Part shown: positions 41,779 to 51,471 of the stretch, one piece after another
Numbering within the stretch: position 1 is the first letter of the stretch
Layout of the letters: the number at the start of each line of letters is the position of its first letter
Origin: Rhizobium sp. BK196
Lineage (GTDB): Bacteria; Pseudomonadota; Alphaproteobacteria; Rhizobiales; Rhizobiaceae
Direction: 5' to 3'
Assembly: GCF_014193255.1 (NCBI RefSeq)
Contig: NZ_JACHZB010000006.1
Coordinates: 343,635-407,634 of the forward strand
DNA length: 64,000 nt
Notes under the pieces: generated by a model
What the model saw: only the letters and a program-made list of their open reading frames with translations
The model's database searches: none
Told to the model about the DNA's origin: nothing
Position numbers and translations under genes: made by a program

Positions 41779-43641
41779 ATGCTCCAGAAGACAGCGAACG
41801 AAGGTTTCCTGACGCCTGAACAGCTCGGCCGGCGCTCCCGGTCGGTCTGGCTGATCTTTGCGGCGCTCGCTGCGGTCCTCATCGGAACAGCCCTTTACGG
41901 CGCCGGCATCTATGGCCGCCTGCAGGCAATTGCAGCGCTGGAAGATCAGGGGCAGACCGACGCCAATCTCAAGGTGGCGCTGCTGCGTGCCGTGCTCGAA
42001 GGGCCGCGGGCTCTGCCGCTGCTCCTTGCCGATGACCAGCAGGTGCGAGACGCTTTGGCCTCGGGGCAGGGAGAGGCCGTCATGGGGCTTGACCGCAAGC
42101 TCCAGAGCCTTGTCGCCGGCACCCGCGCCTCGGTTCTCTATGTAACCGGCAAGAACGGCATCGCGATCGCTTCCAGCAACTGGCAGGAGCCCCTGAGTTT
42201 TGTCGGCAACGACTATTCCTTCCGCGATTATTTCCGCCGCGCGATGGAAACGGGCACGGCTGAGCATTTCGCGCTTGGCAATGTCAGCAACCGGCCGGGC
42301 CTCTATATTTCCCGGCGGGTCGGGGATGCCGAGGCTCCGCTTGGCGTCGTCGTCGTCAAGATGGAGTTCGATCAGCTGGAATCCGACTGGCGCGATGCGG
42401 TCCGGCCGGCCTATGTCATCGATGAGCACGGCGTCGTGCTCATCACCAGCCTCCCGTCCTGGCGTTTCATGACGACGAAGCCTCTGCCGCAGGAAAGCCT
42501 TGCGGCTATCAGAAGCAGCCTGCAATTCGGTGAGGCGCCATTGCTGCCCTTGCCGATCGAGGAGCGACAGACGCTGAAGCCAGGCGCCGCCATCGTCCAT
42601 GCCATCATGCCGGGCGCCGGGGAGGGCGAGTTCCTGCGATTGCGCACCGAGGTGCCGTCGACATCCTGGCAACTCGAATATCTCGTGCCGACCGACGCGC
42701 CGATCGCCTCTTCGGTGCGCGAATGGCGGCTGCTGACATTGGCCGCCCTCATTCCCGTGCTGGCGATCATGACCTTTCTGCTGCGCCGCCGCCAGATCGT
42801 TGTCATGCGCATCGCGACCGAGCGGGCCGCCCGCGAGGAGCTGGAGCGCCGGGTGCTGGAGCGCACGCAGGACCTCAGCCGCGCCCGTGACCGGCTGCAG
42901 GAGGAGATATCGGACCACCGGTCGACCGAGGCGCGGCTGCAAGTCGTGCAGCAGGAGCTCGTGCAGGCGAACCGCCTGGCGATCTTGGGGCAGGTCGCCG
43001 CGGGAGTAGCGCATGAAATCAACCAGCCGGTCGCGACCATCCGCGCCTATGCCGACAATGCCCGCACTTTCCTCAAACGTCAGCAGCCGGAATCAGCCGA
43101 CGATAATCTCGATGCGATTGCCAGCCTGACGGAGCGCATCGGCACCATCACCGAGGAGTTGAAGGCCTTTGCCCGCAAGGGCCGCACTGCGGCGGAACCG
43201 ATAGAACTGCGCGCCGTCATCGAAGGCGCGGTCGTTCTGCTGCGAAGCCGGTTTGCCGGCCGCTTGGATGCGCTCGATATCAGGTTGCCTTCGGCCGATC
43301 TGAAAGTGAGCGGCAATCGCATCCGGCTTGAGCAGGTGCTGATCAATCTCTTTCAGAATGCACTGGAAGCCTTGGACGGTAGGGAAGGCGCAAAAGTTGA
43401 GGTCTTCTGCGATGAAAAGGACGGCGAGGTGGCGGTAACCGTCGTCGATAACGGCCCCGGCATATCGGAGGACATCCTCGGCTCGCTCTTTTCGCCGTTT
43501 AACACCTCGAAGGAAAAAGGCCTGGGCCTCGGGCTCGTCATCTCCAAGGATATCGTTGCCGATTATGGGGGCCGTATCGAGGTCGAAAGCAACGGAAGCG
43601 GCACCCGCTTTACCGTTTATCTGCAGAAGGCACAGGCATGA
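41779..43641 (+). CDS. dctB: C4-dicarboxylate sensor histidine kinase DctB
   Basis: A membrane sensor kinase of about 620 residues. An N-terminal helix (VWLIFAALAAVLIGTALYGAG) and a second near LLTLAALIPVLAIMTFLL flank a periplasmic double-PAS domain that senses dicarboxylates. A coiled-coil linker follows, then the H-box GVAHEINQPVATIRAY (phospho-histidine near residue 412), the N-box NLFQNALEAL, and DNGPGI and GLGLGLVIS of the ATPase. Starts at 41740 (GTG), 41764 and 41779 are all in frame and none has a clear ribosome site; 41779 keeps the DctD site outside the gene and gives the expected length. It overlaps dctD by ATGA. Confidence 0.93.
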   Translation: MLQKTANEGFLTPEQLGRRSRSVWLIFAALAAVLIGTALYGAGIYGRLQAIAALEDQGQTDANLKVALLRAVLEGPRALPLLLADDQQVRDALASGQGEAVMGLDRKLQSLVAGTRASVLYVTGKNGIAIASSNWQEPLSFVGNDYSFRDYFRRAMETGTAEHFALGNVSNRPGLYISRRVGDAEAPLGVVVVKMEFDQLESDWRDAVRPAYVIDEHGVVLITSLPSWRFMTTKPLPQESLAAIRSSLQFGEAPLLPLPIEERQTLKPGAAIVHAIMPGAGEGEFLRLRTEVPSTSWQLEYLVPTDAPIASSVREWRLLTLAALIPVLAIMTFLLRRRQIVVMRIATERAAREELERRVLERTQDLSRARDRLQEEISDHRSTEARLQVVQQELVQANRLAILGQVAAGVAHEINQPVATIRAYADNARTFLKRQQPESADDNLDAIASLTERIGTITEELKAFARKGRTAAEPIELRAVIEGAVVLLRSRFAGRLDALDIRLPSADLKVSGNRIRLEQVLINLFQNALEALDGREGAKVEVFCDEKDGEVAVTVVDNGPGISEDILGSLFSPFNTSKEKGLGLGLVISKDIVADYGGRIEVESNGSGTRFTVYLQKAQA

Positions 43642-45005
43642 GCGAAGCAATCCCGGTCTTCCTTATCGATGACGACAAGGATCTCCTTAAGGCGACGAAA
43701 CAGACACTGGAGCTCGCCGGCTTTTCTGTTTCGACCTTTTCCGCCGCCACGGAAGCGCTGAAGGATCTGAGCGCGGAGTTCTCGGGTGTCGTCGTTTCGG
43801 ATATCCGCATGCCGCATGTCGACGGATTGCAGCTCTTCGACCGCATCCGCCGGCTCGACGAAGACCTGCCCGTGATCCTGATCACAGGACACGGTGACAT
43901 CCCGATGGCCGTCAAGGCGATCCAGGATGGAGCCTATGACTTCATTACCAAGCCTTTTGCCGCCGACAGGCTGGTGCAGAGCGTGCATCGTGCCGCCGAA
44001 AAGCGCCGGCTCGTACTCGACAACCGGTCGCTGCGCGAAGCGGCCGAGCAGGCGCAGGGCGATCTGCCGCTGCTCGGCCAGACGCCGGCCATCGAGCGCT
44101 TGCGGGCAACGCTCCGGCAGATCGCCGACACCGATGTTGATGTGCTGGTGACCGGGGAGACCGGCAGCGGCAAGGAAGTGGTCGCAAGCCTGTTGCATCG
44201 CTGGAGCCGTCGCTCGAAGGGAAACTTCGTTGCGCTGAATTGCGGCGCCCTGCCGGAAACGGTGATCGAAAGCGAGCTCTTCGGCCACGAGGCCGGGGCC
44301 TTCACCGGTGCCCAGAAGAAACGCATCGGCCGCATCGAACACGCAAGCGGCGGAACGCTGTTCCTCGATGAAATCGAAAGCATGCCAGCTTCCGCACAGG
44401 TGCAGATGTTGCGCGTGTTGGAAATGCGCGAGGTCACGCCGCTCGGCACCAACGAGGTGCGGCCCGTCGACCTGCGTGTCGTCGCCGCCGCCAAGATCGA
44501 TCTCGGCGATCCGCGTGAGCGCGGCGATTTCCGTGAGGACCTTTTTTATCGCCTCAATGTCGTGACGATCAGCATTCCGCCACTGCGCGACCGGCGCGAC
44601 GACATCCCGCTGCTCTTTGCCCATTTCACCGAGCGGGCTGCCAGCCGTTTCAAACGTCCCGTTCCCGCGGCTTCGCCCGAGCTGCTCCGCCACCTGAAAA
44701 GCCATGACTGGCCGGGCAACGTGCGCGAGCTCTCGCATTTCGCCGAGCGCTTCGTACTCGGCCTTGAAGCGATACCGGCGGAAACGCCGCAAAACGGGAT
44801 GGAGGACAAAGAGGCTTCCCTGCCTCTGCCGGCGAGGATCGACCGCTATGAGGCCGATATCATCCGCGAAACGCTGACTCGGAACGACGGCGACGTGCGC
44901 CGGACGATCGAAACACTCGGCATTCCGCGCAAGACCTTTTATGACAAGCTCCAGCGCCACGGCATCGAGCGGGCCGCGTTCACCTCTTCAAAGCCTGAGA
45001 ACTGA
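43638..45005 (+). CDS. dctD: C4-dicarboxylate response regulator DctD, sigma-54 activator
   Basis: A 455-residue NtrC-family activator phosphorylated by DctB. The receiver domain has D11-D13 and the phospho-acceptor D55 (VVSDIRMP) with K105. The AAA+ domain has Walker A GETGSGKE (173-180), the sigma-54-contacting GAFTGA (220-225) and Walker B GGTLFLDEI. The C-terminal Fis-type helix-turn-helix lies around DVRRTIETLGIPRKTFYDK and would bind the sites at 41721-41769. It is translationally coupled to dctB. Confidence 0.95.
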   Translation: MSEAIPVFLIDDDKDLLKATKQTLELAGFSVSTFSAATEALKDLSAEFSGVVVSDIRMPHVDGLQLFDRIRRLDEDLPVILITGHGDIPMAVKAIQDGAYDFITKPFAADRLVQSVHRAAEKRRLVLDNRSLREAAEQAQGDLPLLGQTPAIERLRATLRQIADTDVDVLVTGETGSGKEVVASLLHRWSRRSKGNFVALNCGALPETVIESELFGHEAGAFTGAQKKRIGRIEHASGGTLFLDEIESMPASAQVQMLRVLEMREVTPLGTNEVRPVDLRVVAAAKIDLGDPRERGDFREDLFYRLNVVTISIPPLRDRRDDIPLLFAHFTERAASRFKRPVPAASPELLRHLKSHDWPGNVRELSHFAERFVLGLEAIPAETPQNGMEDKEASLPLPARIDRYEADIIRETLTRNDGDVRRTIETLGIPRKTFYDKLQRHGIERAAFTSSKPEN

Positions 45006-45646
45006 CATGTGGATTAGCCGGCGGTGACGAGGCGGAACCCATATAAAGTGCGAGATCGTGACAAGACGTCAGGCCGCGCTAGATCGATCAGTGCCTCGCT
45101 CTCGGGGTGAGATGCGAACGAACCTCCATGCCGTCGCGCTGACAGTCGACCACTCCCGGAAAATTGCCCCCGTGCTCAATATCCGCATCCGGGCCAAAGA
45201 GGTCGCAGCAGAGATCGCGACCTCAAGGGAGATGCGGGCGCAAATCCTGTAGTTGCATTCATGGGTGAATTTCTATCTAGGCTGGGTGCCTTCGGCAGAA
45301 TCCTGTGACGCGCGCAATCCGATTGCGGTGACAGAAAGCCGCTTGTGGCGAATCAGATTGGGCTTGTTCAGCGGCGACACATGTTCACGTCATTGGAATG
45401 ACTGTGGATTAGCATCCTCTCGAAACCGCGCGCGAATAATACTCCTGGCGCAGTTTCAAAGCTATAGAGCCGGTAAATTTTCAGAGATCAAATTGGCGCG
45501 CTGTTCGCACTTTTTTGTGTAGCGATGCCGGAATGTCGGCCATGTCTTATTTCCGTCGATGAGGACCTTGATCTTTCGAAACATTGGCGCACCATCTTAG
45601 TTAGCGAAGGCGAAAATCGCTGAGGCAGACCTTTATAGGAGGGCCT
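45006..45646. other. 641-bp gap upstream of the prkA operon
   Basis: No convincing gene: short open frames at about 45058-45252 and 45253-45522 lack ribosome sites and family character. The only promoter-like element is a weak heat-shock-type pair, CTTGAT (45567-45572) and CCATCT (45592-45597), with a 19-nt spacer that is slightly too long. AGGAGGG precedes the prkA start. Confidence 0.5.
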
Positions 45647-47590
45647 ATGCTGAACAACTCCCTATTTGATGCGTTTACCCGTAACTACGAGTCCCGCCGG
45701 GAGACGGATATGTCCATCGCGGACTATCTGTCCTTGTGCAAAGAGGATCCGATGGCCTATGCCAATGCCACCGAGCGGCTGCTTTCGGCAATCGGCGAAC
45801 CCGAGATCATCGATACAGCGAAGGATCCGCGGCTCGGTCGGATTTTCATGAACAGAACCATCCGAACCTACCCCGCCTTTGACGGGTTTTTCGGCATGGA
45901 GGAGACGATCGAACGGATCGTGTCCTTCTTCCGGCATGCAGCCCAAGGCTTGGAGGAGCGCAAACAGATCCTTTACCTGCTCGGCCCGGTGGGCGGCGGC
46001 AAGTCTTCGCTCGCCGAGCGCCTGAAGCAGCTGATGGAGGTCAATCCCATCTATGTGCTGAAAGCCGGTGACGACCTAAGCCCGGTCTTTGAAAGCCCCC
46101 TCAATCTTTTTGATCCCCTGACCATGGGTCCCTTGCTGCTTGAGGAATACGGCATCCCGACTCGTCGTCTCAGCGGCCTGATGAGCCCGTGGTGCCTGAA
46201 ACGGCTTGATGAGTTCGATGGTGACATCTCCCGCTTCCGGGTCGTCAGGATCCAGCCGTCGAGGCTGCGGCAGATCGCGATTGCCAAGACAGAGCCGGGC
46301 GACGAGAACAATCAGGATGTCTCGTCGCTGGTGGGCAAGGTCGATATTCGCAAGCTCGAGCACTATTCGCAGAACGATCCTGATGCCTACAGCTATTCCG
46401 GCGGCCTCAACCGCGCCAATCAGGGCGTGCTGGAATTCGTCGAGATGTTCAAGGCGCCGATCAAGATGCTGCATCCGTTGCTGACGGCGACGCAGGAAGG
46501 CAATTACATGGGCACCGAGAACATCGGTGCGATTCCCTTCTCCGGCATCATCCTTGCGCATTCGAACGAAGCGGAGTGGCAGACCTTCAAGGCCAACAAG
46601 AACAACGAGGCCTTCATTGACCGCATCTGCGTCATCAAGGTTCCCTATTGCCTGAGAGTGATGGAGGAACAGAAGATCTACGAAAAGCTGATCGAAGGAT
46701 CAGAGCTTGCGGATGCGGCTTGCGCGCCGGCGACATTGGAGATGCTGGCTCGTTTCTCCGTCCTGTCACGGCTTCGCAAGCATGAGAATTCCAATCTCTT
46801 CTCAAAAATGCGCGCCTATGACGGCGAAAGTCTGAAGGAAACCGATCCGCGTGCTAGGAGCGTGCAGGAATATCGGGATGCCGCCGGCGTCGATGAGGGC
46901 ATGGACGGAATATCGACACGTTTCGCGTTCAAAGTTCTTGCGTCGACGTTCAACCACGACACGACGGATATCGGCGCCGATCCTGTGCATCTGATGTATG
47001 TCCTGGAACAAGCCATCCGTCGCGAGCAGTATGGCGAGGAAACGGAAAAGCGTTACATGGAGTTCATCAAGGCCGAATTGGCGCCGCGTTATGCGGAATT
47101 CATCGGCAACGAGATCCAGAAGGCCTATCTGGAATCCTATTCCGACTACGGTCAGAACCTGTTCGACCGCTATGTGGATTACGCGGATGCATGGATCGAG
47201 GACGTCGATTTCAAGGACCCGGATACTGGTCAGTTGCTCGACCGTGAACTTCTGAATCAGGAACTGACGAAGATCGAAAAACCTGCGGGCATCGCCAACC
47301 CCAAGGATTTCCGCAACGAGATCGTAAAGTTCTCCCTGAGGTCGCGCGCGGCCAATGGCGGCAAGAATCCTTCCTGGACGAGCTATGAAAAAATCCGGGA
47401 AGTCATCGAAAAGCGGATGTTCTCACAGGTCGAGGATCTGCTGCCGGTCATCTCCTTCGGATCGAAGAAGGACAGCGAGACCGAAAAGAAACATAGCGAA
47501 TTCGTCTCGCGCATGGTGGCGCGGGGCTACACGGAACGGCAGGTTCGCCGGCTGGTGGAATGGTACATGCGCGTCAAGCAGGCGAGTTAG
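45647..47590 (+). CDS. prkA: PrkA-type serine protein kinase (YeaG family)
   Basis: A 647-residue AAA-like protein kinase known from stress and sporulation physiology. The N-terminal PrkA AAA domain has Walker A GPVGGGKSS (113-121), followed by the family segments NRANQGVLEFVEMFKAP and ENIGAIPFSGIILAHSNE. The C-terminal PrkA kinase-like domain covers roughly 400-640. Start: ATG 45647 after AGGAGGG. It is first of the conserved trio prkA-yeaH-spoVR, linked in enteric bacteria to nitrogen starvation and stationary-phase stress. Confidence 0.93.
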   Translation: MLNNSLFDAFTRNYESRRETDMSIADYLSLCKEDPMAYANATERLLSAIGEPEIIDTAKDPRLGRIFMNRTIRTYPAFDGFFGMEETIERIVSFFRHAAQGLEERKQILYLLGPVGGGKSSLAERLKQLMEVNPIYVLKAGDDLSPVFESPLNLFDPLTMGPLLLEEYGIPTRRLSGLMSPWCLKRLDEFDGDISRFRVVRIQPSRLRQIAIAKTEPGDENNQDVSSLVGKVDIRKLEHYSQNDPDAYSYSGGLNRANQGVLEFVEMFKAPIKMLHPLLTATQEGNYMGTENIGAIPFSGIILAHSNEAEWQTFKANKNNEAFIDRICVIKVPYCLRVMEEQKIYEKLIEGSELADAACAPATLEMLARFSVLSRLRKHENSNLFSKMRAYDGESLKETDPRARSVQEYRDAAGVDEGMDGISTRFAFKVLASTFNHDTTDIGADPVHLMYVLEQAIRREQYGEETEKRYMEFIKAELAPRYAEFIGNEIQKAYLESYSDYGQNLFDRYVDYADAWIEDVDFKDPDTGQLLDRELLNQELTKIEKPAGIANPKDFRNEIVKFSLRSRAANGGKNPSWTSYEKIREVIEKRMFSQVEDLLPVISFGSKKDSETEKKHSEFVSRMVARGYTERQVRRLVEWYMRVKQAS

Positions 47591-47627
47591 GTAGGCTGTC
47601 CGAGCGAGTACCCAGGTAGGAGCAAAC

Positions 47628-48905
47628 ATGCACATCATAGACCGGCGGCTTAACCCGCGCGGTAAAAGTTTAGAAAATCGACAAAGGTTTCTACGGCGTG
47701 CCAAGGACGCCGTAGAGCAGGCGGTTAAACGATCTTTGCAAGACCGCAGCATCCGCGATGTGCTTGATGGCGGTGAAGTCACTCTTCCGATCGGCGGCAT
47801 GGCCGAACCGGGCCTTCACCGGGGGGGAGGAGGAATTCAAGATCGCGTCCTTCCCGGCAACCAAAAATTCGTCGAGGGCGATTTCATCAAGCGCCCGCCG
47901 GCATCGGGCGGCGGGCGTTCGTCCGAGGCGGGGGAGGGCGATGGCGAAGACGGTTTCCGCTTCATACTAACCCGAGAGGAATTCCTCAACATCTTCCTCG
48001 AAGATCTGGAGTTGCCTGATCTCGCCAAGCGCCGGCTGAGCGAAACCGAGGAGGTGACGCCGCAAAGAGCCGGCTTTTCTGTCTCCGGCTCCCCCTCAAA
48101 CATCGCCGTCGGGCGCACGACACGCCTTGCCATGATGCGGCGCCTTGCGCTTCATCGCCCTACGGCAGAGGAGATCGAAGCGCTCCAGAAGCAGATCGAC
48201 GAATGCGACAATGCGAAAGAGCGCCTCGTTCTCGAAGACAGGCTGAGGACACTGACGCTCAAGAGCAAGCGCATTCCCTATATCGACCCGCTCGATGTCC
48301 GCTACCGGCGCTTTGAAAACACGCCAAAGCCTGTCGTAAAGGCGGTGATGTTCTGCCTCATGGACGTTTCCGGTTCCATGAGCGAGCATATGAAGGATCT
48401 CGCAAAACGCTTCTACCTGCTCCTCTACCTCTTCTTGTCGCAGCGTTACGAAAAAGTGGAGATCGTATTTATCCGCCATACGGAAAAGGCGGAGGAGGTC
48501 GATGAGGAGACTTTCTTCTATAGCCCGGCGACGGGCGGCACGCTGGTCTCCAGTGCGTTGGCGGTCATGCGCTCGATCGTTGCTGCGCGTTTTGATCCGA
48601 CGGAGTGGAATATCTATGCGGCGCAGGCCTCCGACGGCGACAATTCCTATTCAGACGGAGCTTTGACCGGCCAGTTGCTGCAGCAAGAAATCTTGCCGGT
48701 CTGCCAGTACTTCGCCTATATCGAGGTCGGTGAGGAAGACGGAGATTCTTCGATGTCGAGGTCACCGCTTTGGACGCTTTACCAGGAAATCCGCTCTGCA
48801 ACACGGCCTCTTGCCATGCGCAAGGTCTGCCGCAAGAACGAGATATTCCCTGTTTTTCATGATCTGTTTCAGAAGAAGGCTGCCACGGCAGGGGCTACGC
48901 CATGA
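47628..48905 (+). CDS. YeaH/YhbH family protein (DUF444), VWA-like
   Basis: A 425-residue protein of the DUF444 family that co-occurs with PrkA. The N-terminus has a basic helix (DRRLNPRGKSLENRQRFLRR), then a Gly-rich linker near 65-105 (GGGGIQ, GGGRSSEAGEG). The C-terminal VWA-like domain has a metal-site motif DVSGSMSEHM at about residues 245-254. It is presumably a partner or target of the kinase; its biochemical role is not established. Start: ATG 47628 with AGGAG upstream. It overlaps the SpoVR gene by ATGA. Confidence 0.92.
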   Translation: MHIIDRRLNPRGKSLENRQRFLRRAKDAVEQAVKRSLQDRSIRDVLDGGEVTLPIGGMAEPGLHRGGGGIQDRVLPGNQKFVEGDFIKRPPASGGGRSSEAGEGDGEDGFRFILTREEFLNIFLEDLELPDLAKRRLSETEEVTPQRAGFSVSGSPSNIAVGRTTRLAMMRRLALHRPTAEEIEALQKQIDECDNAKERLVLEDRLRTLTLKSKRIPYIDPLDVRYRRFENTPKPVVKAVMFCLMDVSGSMSEHMKDLAKRFYLLLYLFLSQRYEKVEIVFIRHTEKAEEVDEETFFYSPATGGTLVSSALAVMRSIVAARFDPTEWNIYAAQASDGDNSYSDGALTGQLLQQEILPVCQYFAYIEVGEEDGDSSMSRSPLWTLYQEIRSATRPLAMRKVCRKNEIFPVFHDLFQKKAATAGATP

Positions 48906-50467
48906 AGACCGGCACGCGGCAAAAGGAAGGGCTTCTGTTCGAAGGGGCCGACTGGGATTTTCCGATTTTGCAGCGCATTCACGACGCCTGCGAAGAGATT
49001 GCGCTTGGAGAACTGGGGCTCGATGTCTATCCGAACCAGATCGAGGTCATCACGTCGGAACAGATGCTCGATGCCTACTCCTCGACAGGCATGCCGCTCT
49101 TCTATCGCCACTGGTCCTTCGGCAAGCATTTTGCCCATCACGAGGCCTTCTACCGCCGTGGGATGCGCGACCTCGCCTACGAGATCGTCATCAACAGCTC
49201 GCCCTGCATCTCCTATCTCATGGAGGAGAACACGGCGACCATGCAGACGCTGGTCATTGCGCACGCCGCCTTCGGCCATAACCACTTCTTCAAGAACAAC
49301 TATTTGTTCAAGCTCTGGACCGATGCCGAAGGTATTCTCGATTATCTCGATTTCGCCAAGAGCTACATCTCCCGCTGCGAGGAACGATATGGGGAAGTGG
49401 CTGTGGAGCGTACGTTGGATGCTGCACACGCATTGATGTCACACGGTGTGCACCGCTACGCCGGCAAAACCCAGGTTGATCTCCGGCAGGAAGAAAAGCG
49501 GCTGCAGGAGCGCCGCGCCCACGAGGAGAAGATCTTCAACGATCTGTGGCGCACCGTGCCGACCAGCCTCAAACGCAACAAGTCGGATCGCGATCTCGAG
49601 CGTAGACGTGCCGCTCTCGGTTTGCCTCAGGACAATATCCTGTACTTCCTCGAAAAGTCGGCGCCCCGGCTGCATCCCTGGCAGCGCGAGATATTGCGCA
49701 TCGTCCGCCACGTCGCCCAATATTTCCATCCTCAGCGCCAGACCAAGGTGATGAACGAGGGGACTGCCACCTACGTCCATTACAACATTATGCAACGCCT
49801 GCATGAGCGCGGGCAGATCAGCGACGGCAACTTTTTCGAGTTTTTGAAATCGCACACGAATGTCGTTTTCCAGCCGATGTATGATGATCGGCGTTTCTCC
49901 GGCTTCAATCCCTATGCGCTTGGCTTTGCGATGATGCAGGATATCGAGCGCATCGTGACGAAGCCCACGGGCGAAGATCGTGAGTGGTTTCCGGATATTG
50001 CCGGGCGGGGCGACTCTATGGCGGTTCTGCGCGATATTTGGGCCAATTATCGCGACGAGAGTTTCGTCAGCCAATTCCTGAGCCCAAGCCTCATGCGCCG
50101 GTGGCGCATGTTCCAACTCCACGATGATCCGGACATTAAGGAAGGCATTCTGGTTTCAGCGATCCACGACGAGCGCGGCTATCGGCGCATTCGCCGGCAA
50201 CTCTCGCGTAGTTACGACATAGGCCACACCGATCCGGCGATTGAGATCGTCGACGTCGATCTGGCCGGCGACCGCAGACTGCTTTTACAGCACCGGGCCA
50301 GCAATGACGAATTCCTGGAAGAGGAGGACCTGAAGCTCGTCCTGCAGCACCTTGCCGATCTCTGGAGCTATGACGTACTCCTAGAAGAGCTCGACAGTAA
50401 GGACAGTGTCGTCCGGAAGCACGTCGCCCATCCGCGGGCTTTTGCGAGACAAAGCGAATTCGCCTGA
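48902..50467 (+). CDS. SpoVR family protein (YcgB-like)
   Basis: A 521-residue cytoplasmic protein of the SpoVR/YcgB family. Typical segments are the N-terminal YPNQIEVITSEQMLDAYS, MPLFYRHWSFGKHF, GHNHFFKNNYLFK, and the conserved NEGTATYVHY. SpoVR was named for a Bacillus spore-cortex defect; in proteobacteria it is linked to stress together with PrkA and YeaH. Start overlaps the DUF444 stop. Function at the molecular level is unknown. Confidence 0.92.
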   Translation: MKTGTRQKEGLLFEGADWDFPILQRIHDACEEIALGELGLDVYPNQIEVITSEQMLDAYSSTGMPLFYRHWSFGKHFAHHEAFYRRGMRDLAYEIVINSSPCISYLMEENTATMQTLVIAHAAFGHNHFFKNNYLFKLWTDAEGILDYLDFAKSYISRCEERYGEVAVERTLDAAHALMSHGVHRYAGKTQVDLRQEEKRLQERRAHEEKIFNDLWRTVPTSLKRNKSDRDLERRRAALGLPQDNILYFLEKSAPRLHPWQREILRIVRHVAQYFHPQRQTKVMNEGTATYVHYNIMQRLHERGQISDGNFFEFLKSHTNVVFQPMYDDRRFSGFNPYALGFAMMQDIERIVTKPTGEDREWFPDIAGRGDSMAVLRDIWANYRDESFVSQFLSPSLMRRWRMFQLHDDPDIKEGILVSAIHDERGYRRIRRQLSRSYDIGHTDPAIEIVDVDLAGDRRLLLQHRASNDEFLEEEDLKLVLQHLADLWSYDVLLEELDSKDSVVRKHVAHPRAFARQSEFA

Positions 50468-50588
50468 TTGGGCGGAATTCTGCCATTGAAGAGACGCGAT
50501 TCTTCAAACGTGATTGGACAGGCCGCCCAGTTGGGATCAACGTTGTCGATGGGGGCGTGCAGTCTATTTTTCCAAATAGGAGGCCGTC

Positions 50589-51020
50589 ATGGAACAATAC
50601 GCAGTCGATCAGCTCAAGGCTATAGCCAAGGTTAGCCGCACCACGCCACAACTGTCTCGCGCCGAGCGGTTGAACCGGTGGGCGGAGCTTCTGGAAAGCG
50701 ATCCTGCGCGTTCGCTCGTTACCCTTCGGGAGACCGAATATCTGCCCCGTGACCAGCGGATAAAGATGAGAATCACCGGGTCACCCATATCCGTAGCCTA
50801 TGCCGATCCGGTTCTGCGTGCCGCCGGTCTTGAGGGCGATACTTATGGAGATGCCCTGAGTTTCTTCGACCTTAACGATCGGCAACTGCATGGTCTCGTT
50901 TGCTCCTGCCATTTCGGAGCACGGGTTGATTCAGGTGTCGTCGCCCGCCATCTGAGAGCCGCCTCCATATCGGGCATGAAGGGCATTCTGGCGCGTATGC
51001 GGCTGATGTTTACGCGATAA
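50589..51020 (+). CDS. Hypothetical protein downstream of spoVR
   Basis: A 143-residue soluble protein with a strong AGGAGG 6 nt before ATG 50589. The N-terminal half is helical (LSRAERLNRWAELLESDPARSLVTL); the C-terminal part has LSFFDLNDRQLHGLVCSCHFG with a CxC pair. I do not recognise the family. The 121-nt gap after spoVR and the shared strand make co-transcription possible. The ribosome site and coherent composition support a real gene. Confidence 0.65.
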   Translation: MEQYAVDQLKAIAKVSRTTPQLSRAERLNRWAELLESDPARSLVTLRETEYLPRDQRIKMRITGSPISVAYADPVLRAAGLEGDTYGDALSFFDLNDRQLHGLVCSCHFGARVDSGVVARHLRAASISGMKGILARMRLMFTR

Positions 51021-51471
51021 GCCGGCTGCCTAGCCGAAATCATTGACTAGGCGTCCGCTGCAGCAGAACCCGGCCGATGAAGTGCGGCACGTCATAGCCG
51101 CGCTTCGCCTGCGGCTGGGCAGCAAATACAGATCTCAGAGTGGCGGCATCTGCCTATGTCGCCTGTTTGGGACGGCCCTTTGCAAATGCGCCGCTCTTCA
51201 TAGCAAGCGGTTGCATCTTCTTGTCACAGTTCATTCCCCCGCTGTCGTCGCTCCAACGCTGCGGCCTATCAGAAGGCCAGCGTCGAAACCTTTTATTATT
51301 TCCGGCATGCCCCTCCTTGAGGAAGCCTATCGTTTCGGCGAAAAGGTTCTGCCGCGTCTCGATGTCAGCAGGAGAATATAAAAAGGCGCGCAACTCACCT
51401 GGTCGACACTCTTCGATCGTGACCTTTCCACCGCCGAGAGCGCCTGAGGACACGGCAAGAAAGCAAATTCT
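51021..51471. other. 451-bp gap before the TRAP transporter genes
   Basis: I see no supported gene. Several short open frames cross it on both strands without ribosome sites. A stretch on the minus strand (about 51045-51130) reads like a protein tail but is closed by stops and has no start, so it could be a gene remnant. No clear promoter or terminator is seen. Confidence 0.45.

Noticed and set aside
45034..45060. Possible EcfG (general stress) promoter, GGAAC then CGTG, ahead of the prkA operon
   Set aside because: The spacer is 18 nt and the -10 lacks CGTT; it is also about 590 bp from the gene.
45253..45522. 89-codon plus-strand open frame starting with TTG
   Set aside because: No ribosome site, irregular composition and no family character; best treated as non-coding.
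45592..45606. Possible sigma-54 element (TGGCGCACCATCTTAG region) ahead of prkA
   Set aside because: The -12 GC is missing and the spacing does not fit.
51045..51130. Minus-strand stretch that reads like a protein C-terminus (GYDVPHFIGRVLLQRT)
   Set aside because: It is bounded by a stop about 36 codons upstream with no start codon; it could be a remnant, but nothing else supports a gene.
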